From the NCBI RefSeq assembly GCF_029626025.1, contig NZ_JARUBF010000001.1:3844001-3908000 (forward strand): a DNA stretch of 64,000 nucleotides. Direction: 5' to 3'. The position numbers and the translations under genes are program-made. The stretch is from Solwaraspora sp. WMMD406 (GTDB lineage: Bacteria > Actinomycetota > Actinomycetes > Mycobacteriales > Micromonosporaceae). Positions 28,001 through 40,000 of this stretch are shown here, one piece after another. Below the pieces are notes generated by a model. It saw only the letters and a program-made list of their open reading frames with translations, ran no database searches and was not told the DNA's origin. Positions within the stretch are counted from its first letter, which is position 1, and every line of letters starts with the position of its first letter.

Positions 28001-31000
28001 GTCGCGCACGTCGCCGCCACCGACGACTTCTACGCCCTCGGCGGCCACTCGCTGCTCGCCGTCAGGTTGGCCGGCCGGGTCCGGGCGGTGCTCGGGGTCG
28101 ACCTACCGATCGGCGCGATCCTGGCTGCACCCACGGTCGCGGCTCTCGCCGCGCGCCTCGACAGCGTGCGGACCACCCGGCCGCCACTGGTCGCGCGGCC
28201 GCGACCGGAAACGCTGCCGCTGTCGGCCGCCCAGCGCCGGTTGTGGCTGCTCGACCAGATGAGCGCGGCGAGTCCCGCCTACCACATCCAGCTCGGCGTA
28301 CGGATAACCGGAGATCTGGACCCCGACGCGCTCGTGGCCGCGGTGGCCGACGTGTCCGCTCGGCACGAAAGCCTGCGGACCACGGTGCCGATGGAGGCGG
28401 GTGAACCCTGTCAGCGGATCGACGACCGGCCACAGCGGCTCGTCGTCGTCGACCTGGCCGCCGCTGATCCGTCCGCCGTCGACCAGGCTGCTGTCGACCG
28501 GGCTGCTGTCGACCGGGCTGCTGTCGACCAGGCTGCCGTCGTGCTGGCCGCCGCGCTGACCGAGGCCGCGACCATGCCGTTCGCCCTCGACCGCGATCAG
28601 CCGATGCGCGCGCGGCTGTACCGGTTGGCACCGAACCGGCATGTGCTCCAGGTGGTGGTGCACCACATCGCCGCGGACGGCTGGTCACTGGGTCTGCTCG
28701 CCCGGGACCTCGGCGTCGCGTACGCCGCGCGCCGCACCGGCCGGACACCCGACCTGCCCGCCCCGGCCGTGCAGTACGCCGACTACACCCTGTGGCAGGC
28801 ACTGGTCCTCGGCGACCCGGACAGCGCCGAATCGCTGGCCCACCGGCAGCTGGCCTTCTGGCGTACCCGCCTGGCCGGGCTCCCCGCCGAGGTGCTGCCG
28901 GCCACCGACCGACCCGCTCCGGCGCAGGCCTCGGCGGACGCCGCCACGATCTCGTTTCCCCTCGGACCGGAACTGCTCACCGGGTTGGCGAACGCCGCAC
29001 GCGACCACGGGTGCACCACCTTCATGGTGCTGCACGCCGCTCTGGCCGCACTGCTGACCCGGCTGGGCGCCGGCACCGACGTCCCCGTCGGCACACCCAC
29101 CGCCGGGCGGGTCGACCCCGCCACCGAGGACCTGGTCGGTCTGCTCGTCAACACCGTCGTGCTGAGGGTGGACACCAGCGGCGATCCGACGTTCGCCGAG
29201 CTGCTGGACCGGGTCCGCGCCGTCGACGTGGCGGCGTACGACAACGCCGACGTGCCGTTCGAACAGGTCGTCGAGGCGCTCAACCCGACCCGTGGGTCGG
29301 TCCGGCATCCGCTGTTCCAGACGATGCTCACCGTCAACACGACGCCACCGCCGTCGCTGCGTCTGCCGGGCCTGACCGTCGAACGAATGGACACCGAACT
29401 GCCCGGCGGTGCCAAGGTCGACCTCGCCCTCACCGTGACCGGCCCGCAGGCCACGATCGCGTACGCGACCGACCGCTTCGACGAGTCCACGATGCGGCGG
29501 TTCGCCGAGCGGTATGTCACCCTGCTGTCGGCGATGCTCACCGACCCGCGTACCAGGATCGGTGCGGTGGATCTCCGCGACGACGCCGAGCGCGGACTGC
29601 TCATCCGGATCAACGACACCTCCCGGCGGGTCCGTGACGTCACCGTGGTCGCGCTCTTCGAGGAGACGGTCGCCCGAACTCCGCAGGCTCCGGCCCTGTC
29701 CGAATCCGGTGTGACGCTGACCTACGCGGAACTGGACCGCCGCGCGAACCAGGTCGCCCATCACCTCATCCGGCTCGGCGCCGGGCCGGAGCGGATCGTG
29801 GCCGTCGTCCTGCCCCGGTCGGCCCGGTGCGCGGTCACGCTACTAGCGGTGTTGAAGACCGGTGCCGCGTATCTGCCGCTGGATCCCGCGCATCCGCCGG
29901 CCCGGCAGGCCGCCGTGCTGGCGGACACCGGACCGGTCTGCGTCGTCACCGAGACCACCGCGAGGATCCAGACTGCCGCGACGATCCCGACCGCCGATCG
30001 CGCTACCCGGGTCGTGCTCGACGATCCGTCCGACATGACCCGGATCGACGCCTGCCCGACGACCGCCCCGACCGACCGCGACCGGATCTCACCGCTGCGA
30101 CCGGCCAATGCCGCGTACGTCATCAGCACGTCCGGCTCCACCGGCACACCGAAGGGCGTGGTCGTGGAGCACCGGTCGCTGACCAACTTCCTCACGCTGG
30201 CCGCCACGGAGTTCCCGCACCTGCGCGGGGTAGCCCTGCTGCACTCGCCGCTGACCTTCGACTTCACCATTCCGTCGTTGCTGGTGCCGTGGACAACCGG
30301 GGGACAGGTGCACGTCGCCGACCTTGAGGCGGCGGCCGACGGGCCCACACCGACGTTTGTCAAGATCACACCGAGCCATCTGCCGCTGCTCGCGACGGTC
30401 GCCGCCGCCGCGCCCACCGGGGAGCTGATGGTCGCGGGCGAACAACTGCACGGTGCCGCGCTGGCCGCGTGGCGCGAACGGCACCCGGACACACCGGTGA
30501 TCAACGAGTACGGGCCGACCGAGACGACGATCGGAGCCACCGCGTACCGGATCCCCCCGGCCACGGTGCTGCCGTCCGGCCCTGTCCCCATCGGTCGGCC
30601 ACTGTGGAATACCACCGTGCACGTCCTCGACGACCGACTCCGACCGGTTCCGCCGGGGGTGCCGGGGGAGTTGTACATCGGTGGCGCGGGCGTCGCTCGC
30701 GGCTACTGGCGCCGGTCCGGGCTGAGCGCGACCCGCTTCGTCGCGAATCCGACCGGACCGCCGGGGACCCGCCTGTACCGGACCGGCGACCTGGTCCGAC
30801 TGCGTGGCGACGGCGAGTTGGAGTTCCTCGGTCGCGTCGATGCCCAAGTCAAGGTCCGTGGGCACCGGGTCGAACTCGGCGAGGTGGAGGCGGTGCTCGT
30901 CGCGCACCCGGCGGTCGGGCGCGCGGTCGCGGTGGCGCGCGGGGATCGGCTCGACAGCTACGTGGTGAGTGTGGGCGACGCCGTGCCCGACCCGCAGGAG

Positions 31001-34000
31001 GTACGGCGTCACGCGGCGGCGTACCTCCCGGCACCGCTGGTTCCGACAGTGACCGTCCTTACCGATCTTCCGCTGACCGCGCACGGCAAGGTCGACTCCG
31101 CGCGTCTGCCCGCGCCGACTCCGGGCGGGGCCGGTCGTACTCCGGACACCGCACGCGACACGGTGCTCGCCGGCCTGTTCGCCGATGTGCTGGGGTTGCC
31201 GCAGATCGGGCTGGACGACGACTTCTTCGCCCTCGGCGGCCACTCGCTGCTCGCGGTACGGCTGATCGGCCGGATCCGCGACGTTTTCGGTGTCGAGGTG
31301 TCGGTGGGGACGCTCTTCGCGGCTCCGACCGTCGCCGGCCTCGGGTCCGCACTCGGACCGGCTCTCGGGTCCGCCGCCGGACCGGCTCTCGGGTCCGCCG
31401 CCGACGGCGGTGCCGTCGCCGTCCGCCCTCGGCTGGGCCCGCAGATCCGCCCGCCCCGGCCGCCGCTGTCGTACGCACAACGACGGCTGTGGTTCCTCAA
31501 CCGGCTGGACCCATCGACGGCGTACCATGTTCCGCTCGCGGTGCGGCTCACCGGAGACCTGGACCAGGAGGCGTTGCGCCGGGCCTTCGCCGATGTGGTC
31601 GAGCGGCACGAGAGCCTGCGCACCGTCTTCCCCGTGCACGACGACGAGCCGTACCAGCTCATCCTGCCGGCCCCCGTCGAGTTGACCTGGGACGCCGACG
31701 GCACGGTCGAGGAACTGGTGCGCCGGCCCTTCGATCTGACACAGGCACCTCCGCTGCGGGTTCGTCTGCTGTCGTCAGGGCCGAACGAGCATCTGCTGCT
31801 GGTGGTGATGCACCACGTCGTCGCCGATGGCGGGTCCTGGCTGCCGTTCCAACGCGACCTCGCCGCCGCCTACGCCGCGCGTCGCGTCGGACGGGCTCCC
31901 GAGTTCCCGCCGCTCGCGGCACAGTACGCGGACTACGCGGTGTGGCAGCGACGCGTTCTCGGGTCGCCGGACCAGACCGACAGTGTCGTGAGCCGACAGA
32001 TCGCGTTCTGGCGGCAGGCGCTCGCGTCCGCACCGGCCGAGGTACGGCTGCCCGCCGACCGGCCACGACCGCCGACCACCGGCGGCCGGGCGGCCCGGAT
32101 ACCGTTCACCGTCGACGCCGCGACGCACGCCGCGGTGGCCGCGCTCGCCCGCGCCCACGACGTGACCGTGTTCATGGTGGCGCAGGCGGCGTTGGCGGCG
32201 ACCCTGACCCGCAGCGGCTCGGGCGTGGACCTGCCGATCGGTACGCCGGTGGCGGGGCGCGTCGACCCGGCCACCGAAGACCTCATCGGGTTCTTCGTCA
32301 ACACGCTCGTGCTGCGTACCGACGTGTCGGGCGATCCCACCTTCGCCGAACTCCTGCGCCGGGTGCGCGCCGTCGCGCTGGCCGCCTACGAGCAGCAGGA
32401 TGTTCCCTTCGAACTGCTGGTCGAGGCCGTCAATCCGCCCCGGGACCTCGGCCGTCATCCGTTGTTCCAGGTGATGCTGTCGTACCAGTCGGCGATCGCC
32501 CGCCGTCTGGAGCTACCAGGGCTGAGGGTCGTCACCGAACAGGTCGACGCGGGCGCGGCCAAGTTCGATCTGTTGGTGGACCTGACCGAGCGCCGCGACG
32601 AAGACGGCGCACCGCTCGGCCTGTATGGGGTGGCCGAGTACCGCACCGACATGTTCGACCACGACACGGTGAGCGAGTTGGTCGCCCGGTTCGGCCGGCT
32701 CCTGACGTCCGTCACCGCCGACCCGGAGCAGCGCGTCGGCGCGATCGAACTCCTCACCCGGCGGCAACGGGCCGCGCTCGCCGCGACCGACATCGTCGAC
32801 CCGGCCCGGATCGAACAGGTCCTGTCGGCACACCCGCTGCTGGCCGAGGTCTCGGTGGCGGTGCGCAACGATCCGTCCGGAGACCGCGTGCACGCGTACG
32901 TCGTGCCCCGACCCGGCTACCTGGTCGAGGCCAGCGACGTACGGGCGTACGCCGCCGACCGGCTCGCCGCGAACGCGGTTCCCCGTACCGTCGAGGTCGT
33001 CGCGGTGCGGGACGGCGCGGCGGGTACGGACGGCGTGACGGGTGCGGACATCGCGGTCGGTGCCGACAGCGTGGAGCGGCCGCGCCGGGGTGGGCCGGTC
33101 GACCCGTACGAGGATCTGCTCTGCGGAATTGTGGCGGACCTGCTGCGGCGTCCACGCGTCAGTGCCGACGACGGCTTCTTCGCGCTCGGCGGGCATTCGC
33201 TGCTCGCCGTCAACCTCGTCGACCGGCTACGGTCCGCGCTCGGGGTGGACGTGCCGTTGCGGACCGTCTTCGAACAGCCGACGCTGGCGGCGCTGGCCCG
33301 CCGACTCGTCGACGCCAGGTCCGTTCGCCCGCCGCTGATCCGGCTGGACCGGTCCGGCCCGGTGCCGCTGTCGCCCGCGCAGCGGCGACTGTGGATCCTG
33401 CACCGCACCAGCGGCGTGGCCGGGGACTACGCTATCGCGCTCGCCCAACGGCTGACCGGCCCGCTGGACGTCGAAGCCCTCGCCCTCGCTCTCGCCGACG
33501 TCGTCGAACGGCAGGACACCCTGCGGACCGTCTTCCCCGAACGCGACGGTGTCGCGGAGCAACTCGTCGTCGAGGTGCCCGTTGCCGACCTACGGCCGGT
33601 CGACGTACCCGGGGACGACCTGCCACGGCTGCTCGCCGAGCTTCGCGCCGAACCGTTCGTTCTGGCGATCGACCCCCCGGTACGGGTCCGGCTGCTGCGC
33701 GTGGCTCCGGACGTACACGTGCTGGTCCTGGTCGTGCACCACATAGCCGCTGATGGCGCGTCGTTGGCACCGTTGGCGCGGGACCTGAGCGCGGCCTACC
33801 GGGCACGCGCCAGGGGGCACGCGCCGGCGTGGTCGGCGCTGCCGGTGCGCTACCGCGACTACGCTCACTGGCACGTCGAGGTGGTGGCCGACCAAGGCGC
33901 GGCGCAGCGCCACTACTGGGGCGACCGACTCGCCGGACTGCCGGTCGAGATCGACCTCCGCGCCGACCGTCCCCGGCCGACGGTCAGCGACGGAGCGGGC

Positions 34001-37000
34001 GCCGACCTCGACTTCGCGGTGGACGCGGCGACCCACGCACGCCTGGTCGCCTTCGCCCGCGAGCATCAGGCGACACTGTTCATGGTCCTGCACGCCGCGT
34101 TGGTGGCGACGCTGACCCGGTCCGGTGCCGGCCCGGACGTGCCGGTGGGCACCCCGTTCGCCAACCGGACCGGCGGTATCACCTCGGATCTGGTCGGCTT
34201 CTTCGTCAACACGCTCGTGTTGCGGGTCGACACCGCCGACGATCCGAGCTTCGCGGCGCTGGTCGGTCGCGTCCGCGAGGTCGACCTGTCCGCGTACGAC
34301 CATGCCGATCTCCCTTTCGAGCAGGTCGTGGAGGAGCTGAAGCCGCCCCGGCACCCGGCCCGGCATCCGCTGTTCCAGACCATGCTGGTGCTGAACTCGG
34401 GCCGCGCGCCCAGGCTCGAGCTGCCAGGCCTGTCCGTCGAAGCCGAACCGGTCCCCGGCGGTCCGGCGGCCTTCGACCTCACCTGGACCTTCGCCGACCG
34501 CTACGCCGCCGACACCCCGGCGGGCATCACCGGGTCGTTGCGGTACGCGGTGGCGCTGTTCGAGGAAGCCACCGCCCGTACGCTCGTGGATCATCTCCAG
34601 CGCCTACTGGCTACCGCGGTGGACAATCCGCACCGGCCGGTCTCGACGCTGGACCTGCTCGGCTCGGTGGAGCGGCACCGCCTACTCACCGAGTTCACGG
34701 ACACGACGCGACCGATCGACCCGGCCACGCTGCCGGCCCTGTTCGAGGCGCGGGCCGCCGCCGACCCCTCGGCCCCGGCCCTGCTGACCGACGGCGAGGC
34801 GGTGACCTACCGGGAACTCGACCTTCGGGCCAACCGACTGGCGTACCACCTGATCGAAGAGGGCGTCGGCCCGGAGAGCATCGTCGCCGTCGTGCTGCCG
34901 CGCTCGGTCGCGGCGGTGATCGCCGTCCTCGCGGTGGCCAAGGCCGGCGGTGCGTTCCTGCCGCTCGACCCGGACCTGCCGGCCAGCCGGACGGCCAGCC
35001 TGCTGGCCGCCGCGCGCCCGACACTGGTGCTGGACAGCCTCCGAGGGTGGGAGAGCGGGCCGGCTTCCCGCCCGACCGACGCCGACCGGCGAGCCTCCCT
35101 ACGCCCGGACCACCCGGCCTACGCCGTCGCCACCTCTGGATCGACGGGGGTGCCCAAGGTGGTGCTGGTGACCCACGCCGGCATCGCCAACCTGGCTCGC
35201 GCTCAAGGGCAACGATGGGCCCTCGGGCCGGGGGGCAGGCTGCTGCAGTTCTACGCGCCGGGTTCGGACTCGGCGGTCTCCGAGACCCTCACCGCTCTGC
35301 TCAACGGGGCAGCACTGGTCCTGCCACCGGCCGGGTTGCGGTCGGCGGAGGAGACCGCCGAGGTGATCGTCCGGCACCGGGTGAGCCACGCCGCGCTTCC
35401 ACCGGCGATGTTGGCCACGCTGGCGCCGGACAGTCTGCCGACCGGTCTGACGCTCGTCGTCTCGGGTGAGGCGTGCGCGCCGGAACTGGTCACCCGGTGG
35501 GCCGCCGGCCGCCGGATGATCAACGCGTACGGGCCCACCGAGGTGACGGTCTGTGCGACCCACAGCCCACCACTCGATCCCGGTGACCATCCGACGATCG
35601 GCGCGCCGATCGACAACGTTCGTGCCTACGTACTCGACGCGGCCTTACGGCCGGTGCCGATCGGGCACGTGGGCGAACTGTACGTGGCCGGCCCTGGCCT
35701 GGCCCGGGGCTATCTGCACCGGCCCGGCCTGACCTCGGCGTGGTTCGTCGCCGATCCGTTCGGCGCACCGGGGCACCGCCTGTACCGCACCGGTGACCTG
35801 GTCCGATGGCGGTCGGTCGGCACGCTCGACTTCGTCGGGCGCGCCGACGACCAGATCAAGATCCACGGCCATCGGGTGGAACCCGCCGAGATCGAAGCGG
35901 CCCTGCTCACCTGCCCCGGTGTTCGGGCCGCGGCGGTGGTCGCCCGGGACGACCGCCCCGGTGGACGCTACCTGGCCGCGTACGTCGTGGCGGCACCGGA
36001 TGTCGAGCCCGACCTCGCCGAGCTGCGGTCCACGATGGCGCGGCAGCTGCCGCCGGCGATGGTGCCAGCCGTGTTCTCGGCGGTGGCGGCGTTGCCCCTC
36101 ACCGGTGCGGGCAAGGTGGACCGGCGTGCGTTGGCGGCCTTCGATTCCCCACCTCGCCGGACACCGTCCGCGTCAGACCTGCCGCGTCGTCCGACGGCCG
36201 TTCCGGCGGACAACGCACGTACGCTGGCCACGATCATCGGTGGGCTGTTCGGCCGGGACGACGTCGGCGTCGACGAGGAGTTCTTCGCCCTGGGCGGCGA
36301 CAGTGTCATCGCGATCCAGCTGGCGAGCCGGGCCCGAGCGGCGGGCCTCGTGCTCACCCCACGGGACGTACTCGAGCACCAGACCGCGGCCGCGCTGGCC
36401 GCTGTGGCGAGGCCGGTCGTCGTTCCCACCGTGGACGCGGCCGCCCCGTCGGGTCCGGTGCCACTCACCCCGATCGTCCACTGGCTGCGCGAGCGCGGCG
36501 GTGACGTCGACACCTTCAGCCAGGCCGCCATCGTGGTGGTGCCAACGGGGCTGGATCGCGCCCAGTTCGTCGCCGGCCTGCAGGCCATGCTCGACCACCA
36601 TGACGCGCTACGGATGCAGCTGCACTGCCCACCAGGTGGCTACTGGGCGTTGACCGGCCGGCCGGCGGGGGCCGTACCGGCGGATCCGTTGGTGCACCGG
36701 ATCGACGCCGCGAGTCTGACCGACGTCGATGCATACGCCGGGACCGACGTCGATCCTGCCGCCCACGACGCCCTCGACGCCGACGTCCGGCGGCGCACTG
36801 TCGCGGCGGTCGCGGCCGCCCGCTCCCGCCTCGACCCTGCGGCCGGGACCCTGGTCCAGGCGGTATGGGTCGACCGTGGACGGACCCGCACCGGCCGGTG
36901 CGTACTGATCATCCACCACATCGCCGTCGACGTCGTCTCGTGGCGCATCCTCCTGCCCGACCTGGCCGACGCCTGGCGTGGGCAGACTCGTGGCGCGCCG

Positions 37001-40000
37001 GTGGCACCCGCGCCGGTCGGCACCTCGTATCGACAGTGGGCCGAACACCTCGTACGGGACGCCCAGGATCCGAGGCGGCTGGCGGAGATGCCCTTCTGGA
37101 CGACACTGTCGTCCGACGGCGAGGAACCGCTGAGCACCCGTTCGTCGACGGCGACGGGGCAACCGGCCCTGCCCAGACGGACGCTGCGCCGCGACCTTCC
37201 GGTAGCCCTCGGTGCCGGCGTGCTCGACCGCGCCGCTCGGGCCTTCCACGCCGGCGTTTCCGAGTTGCTGCTGGCTACCCTTGCCCTCGCCGTCAGCAGA
37301 TGGCGCGGGGCCACCGGCAGGCAGGGCGGGTCGGTGTTGGTGGACGTCGAGGGACACGGCCGGGTCGAACGGCCGGGCATCGACCTGTCCCGCACGGTCG
37401 GCTGGTTCACCAGTGTGCATCCGGTCCGCCTCGACCCGGGTCCGGACCCGGGTGAGGGCGATCACGCGGCGGTCGCCGCGGCGGTCAAGCGGATGAAGGA
37501 GCAACTGCGCGCCGTACCGGACCAGGGCATCGGCTACGGCCTGCTGCGGTACCTGAATCCGCAGACCGCGACGGTGCTCGCGGCGCTGCCCCGGCCGCAG
37601 ATCGGTTTCAACTTCCTGGGCCGGGTTCCGGCGGAGCAGGCCGGCCAGCTGGCAACCGCAGCGGCGACGACCGAGGTAACGGTCGAGCCGGCTGCGGAGG
37701 CGTCGACCGGCGGGTCGGCAGCCCGTACCCACGCACTCGAGATCACCGGGTACGCGGTCGACACGTCCGACGGACCGACGGTGACCCTGATCCTGACCAG
37801 TCCGCGTGACCTTTTCGCCGACGAGGACCTGACCGGCCTCGCCGACGCCTGGTCGGCGGCGCTGCGGGAGCTGGTCGCTTGTGCCGACAGCGGCCTCGGT
37901 GGACGGTCTCCCAGCGATCTGCGGCTCTCCCGCCTGAACCAGGCGAGCATCGACGAGTTGGCGGCCCGATGGCCCGGCTACGTCGACGTGCTGCCGCTGA
38001 CCCCCCTACAGGAGGGCCTGCTCTACCACCTTCAGGCCGATCCGGACCGCGCGGACGTCTACGCCGTTCAGCTCGCTGTCGACCTGTGGGGCGAGCTGAA
38101 CCCCGCTTCGCTGCGGCGCGCCGCAGCGGCGCTGCTCAGCCGGCATCCGGCGCTGCGGGCCGGCTTCTGGTATCCCCGGTCGGGCCGTCCGGTGCAGGTG
38201 ATCCCCGCCTCGGCGGAGCTTCCGTGGACCGAGGTCGACCTGTCGGCTGATCCGGATCCGGAGGAACGGGCGGTCAGACTGGCCGTCGAGGAACGGACCC
38301 GTCGCTTCCGGGTCGACACCCCACCGCTGCTGCGCTTCGCGTTGCTGCGCCTCGGCGAGCGGCACCATCGACTGGTACTGACCAACCATCACCTCCTGCT
38401 GGACGGGTGGAGTGTGCCGCTCGTGCTGCAGGACCTGCTGGCCGCCTACACCGGTGTGCCGATGCCGCCTCGGCCGCCCCTGCGCGACTACCTGTCCTGG
38501 CTCGACAGCCAGGATCTCGACGTCGCAGGGGCCACCTGGCAGCGGGCTCTGGCCGGTCTGGCGGCCGCGCCGCTGGTGGCCCCGGCGGTCGCTGGTCGAG
38601 CCGCCACCGAGAAGGTGAGTCAGCAGCTCACCGAACACCTGCCGGCGGATGTGACGGCGCGGCTGCGTCGTGTCGCCGTCGCGCACGGTCTCACCCTGGC
38701 CAGCGTCCTGCGGGTGGCCTGGGCGGCGGTGGTGGGCCGGCTGACCGGGCACGACGACGTGGTGTTCGGCGGCACCGCCGCCGGACGGCCGGACGAGCTG
38801 CCAGGCGTCGAGAACGTCATCGGGCTGATGATCAACACCTTGCCGGTACGGGTGCGGCTGACTCCGGCCGAACCGATGCGGGCGGTGGTGGACAGGGTCC
38901 AGCACGAGCAGGCGGCGCTGACACCGTACCGGCACGTGGCCCTGTCCGACGTGTGCCGCCGTACCGGCCTCGATCCGCTGTTCGACACGGCGATGGTCTT
39001 CGAGAACACTCCGGTCCATCGCGCGCCGTCGGCGGTCGCCGGCGACCTTCGGGTGGGCGACGTACGCGGTCACGACGCCGCCCACTATCCGCTCAACCTC
39101 AACTGTGGTCCGGACGGGGATCGGCTGCGCGTACGGCTGGACCACCGGCCAGATCTGCTCCCGGGCGGTACGGCGGAGCGGGTGATGGGCTGGCTGCGGC
39201 GGTTCCTGGTGGCCTTCGCGGCGGATCCGGACCGTCCGTTGGGCACGGTCGTGTTCGACGATCCCGTCCCGTCCGGTTCGTCGTCCGCGCTGTCCGCGTC
39301 GTCCTCATCCCTGCCGGGTACCGTGAGTGACATCTTCGCCGCCGTGGTCGCGGCGACACCCGACGCCCCCGCGCTGGTCCACGGCCCACGTACGCTCAGC
39401 TACGCCGACCTCGACCGGGACGTAGCCGCGACGGCGAGCGGGCTGCGTGCCGCCGGGATCGGCCCGGGTCGCCTGGTCGCGCTCACGCTGCCCCGATCGA
39501 TCGAGCTGATCGTCGCGATGCTGGGCGTGCTGCGCGCCGGAGCGGCCTACCTGCCGATCGACCCGGCCTACCCGGATCCTCGGCGGAAGGCGGTACTCGC
39601 CGACGCGCGGCCCGCGCTCGTCGTCGGTCCGGGTGACCTGTCCGCGCTGATGCGAGCCGGGGCCCAGGGCGATCCCGGGCCCGGGCCGCGTCCGGACGAC
39701 ACGGCGTACGTCATCTACACGTCGGGCTCGACCGGCGCACCGAAGGGCGTCGTGGTGACCCACGCCGGCGTCGGTCGGCTGTGTGAGACCCAGCGGGCTC
39801 GACTCGGCGCCGGTCCGGCCGCCCGGGTCATGCAGTTCTCGTCACCCGGATTCGACGCGGCGTTCTGGGAGCTCGGCATGGCGCTGCTCACGGGCGGGAC
39901 GTTGGTGCTGCCTCCCGGGCCGTTGATCTCCCCGGCCGAACTGCCGGACCTGGTCTGTCGCCACGCGATCACGCACCTGACGATTCCGCCGTCGGCGCTG

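Noticed and set aside
32775-33095. Frameshift or sequencing error as cause of the short A domain in module 7
   Set aside because: The frame is continuous and all other frames lack A1-A8 motifs in this stretch, so an in-frame loss fits better. Long reads should still confirm it.
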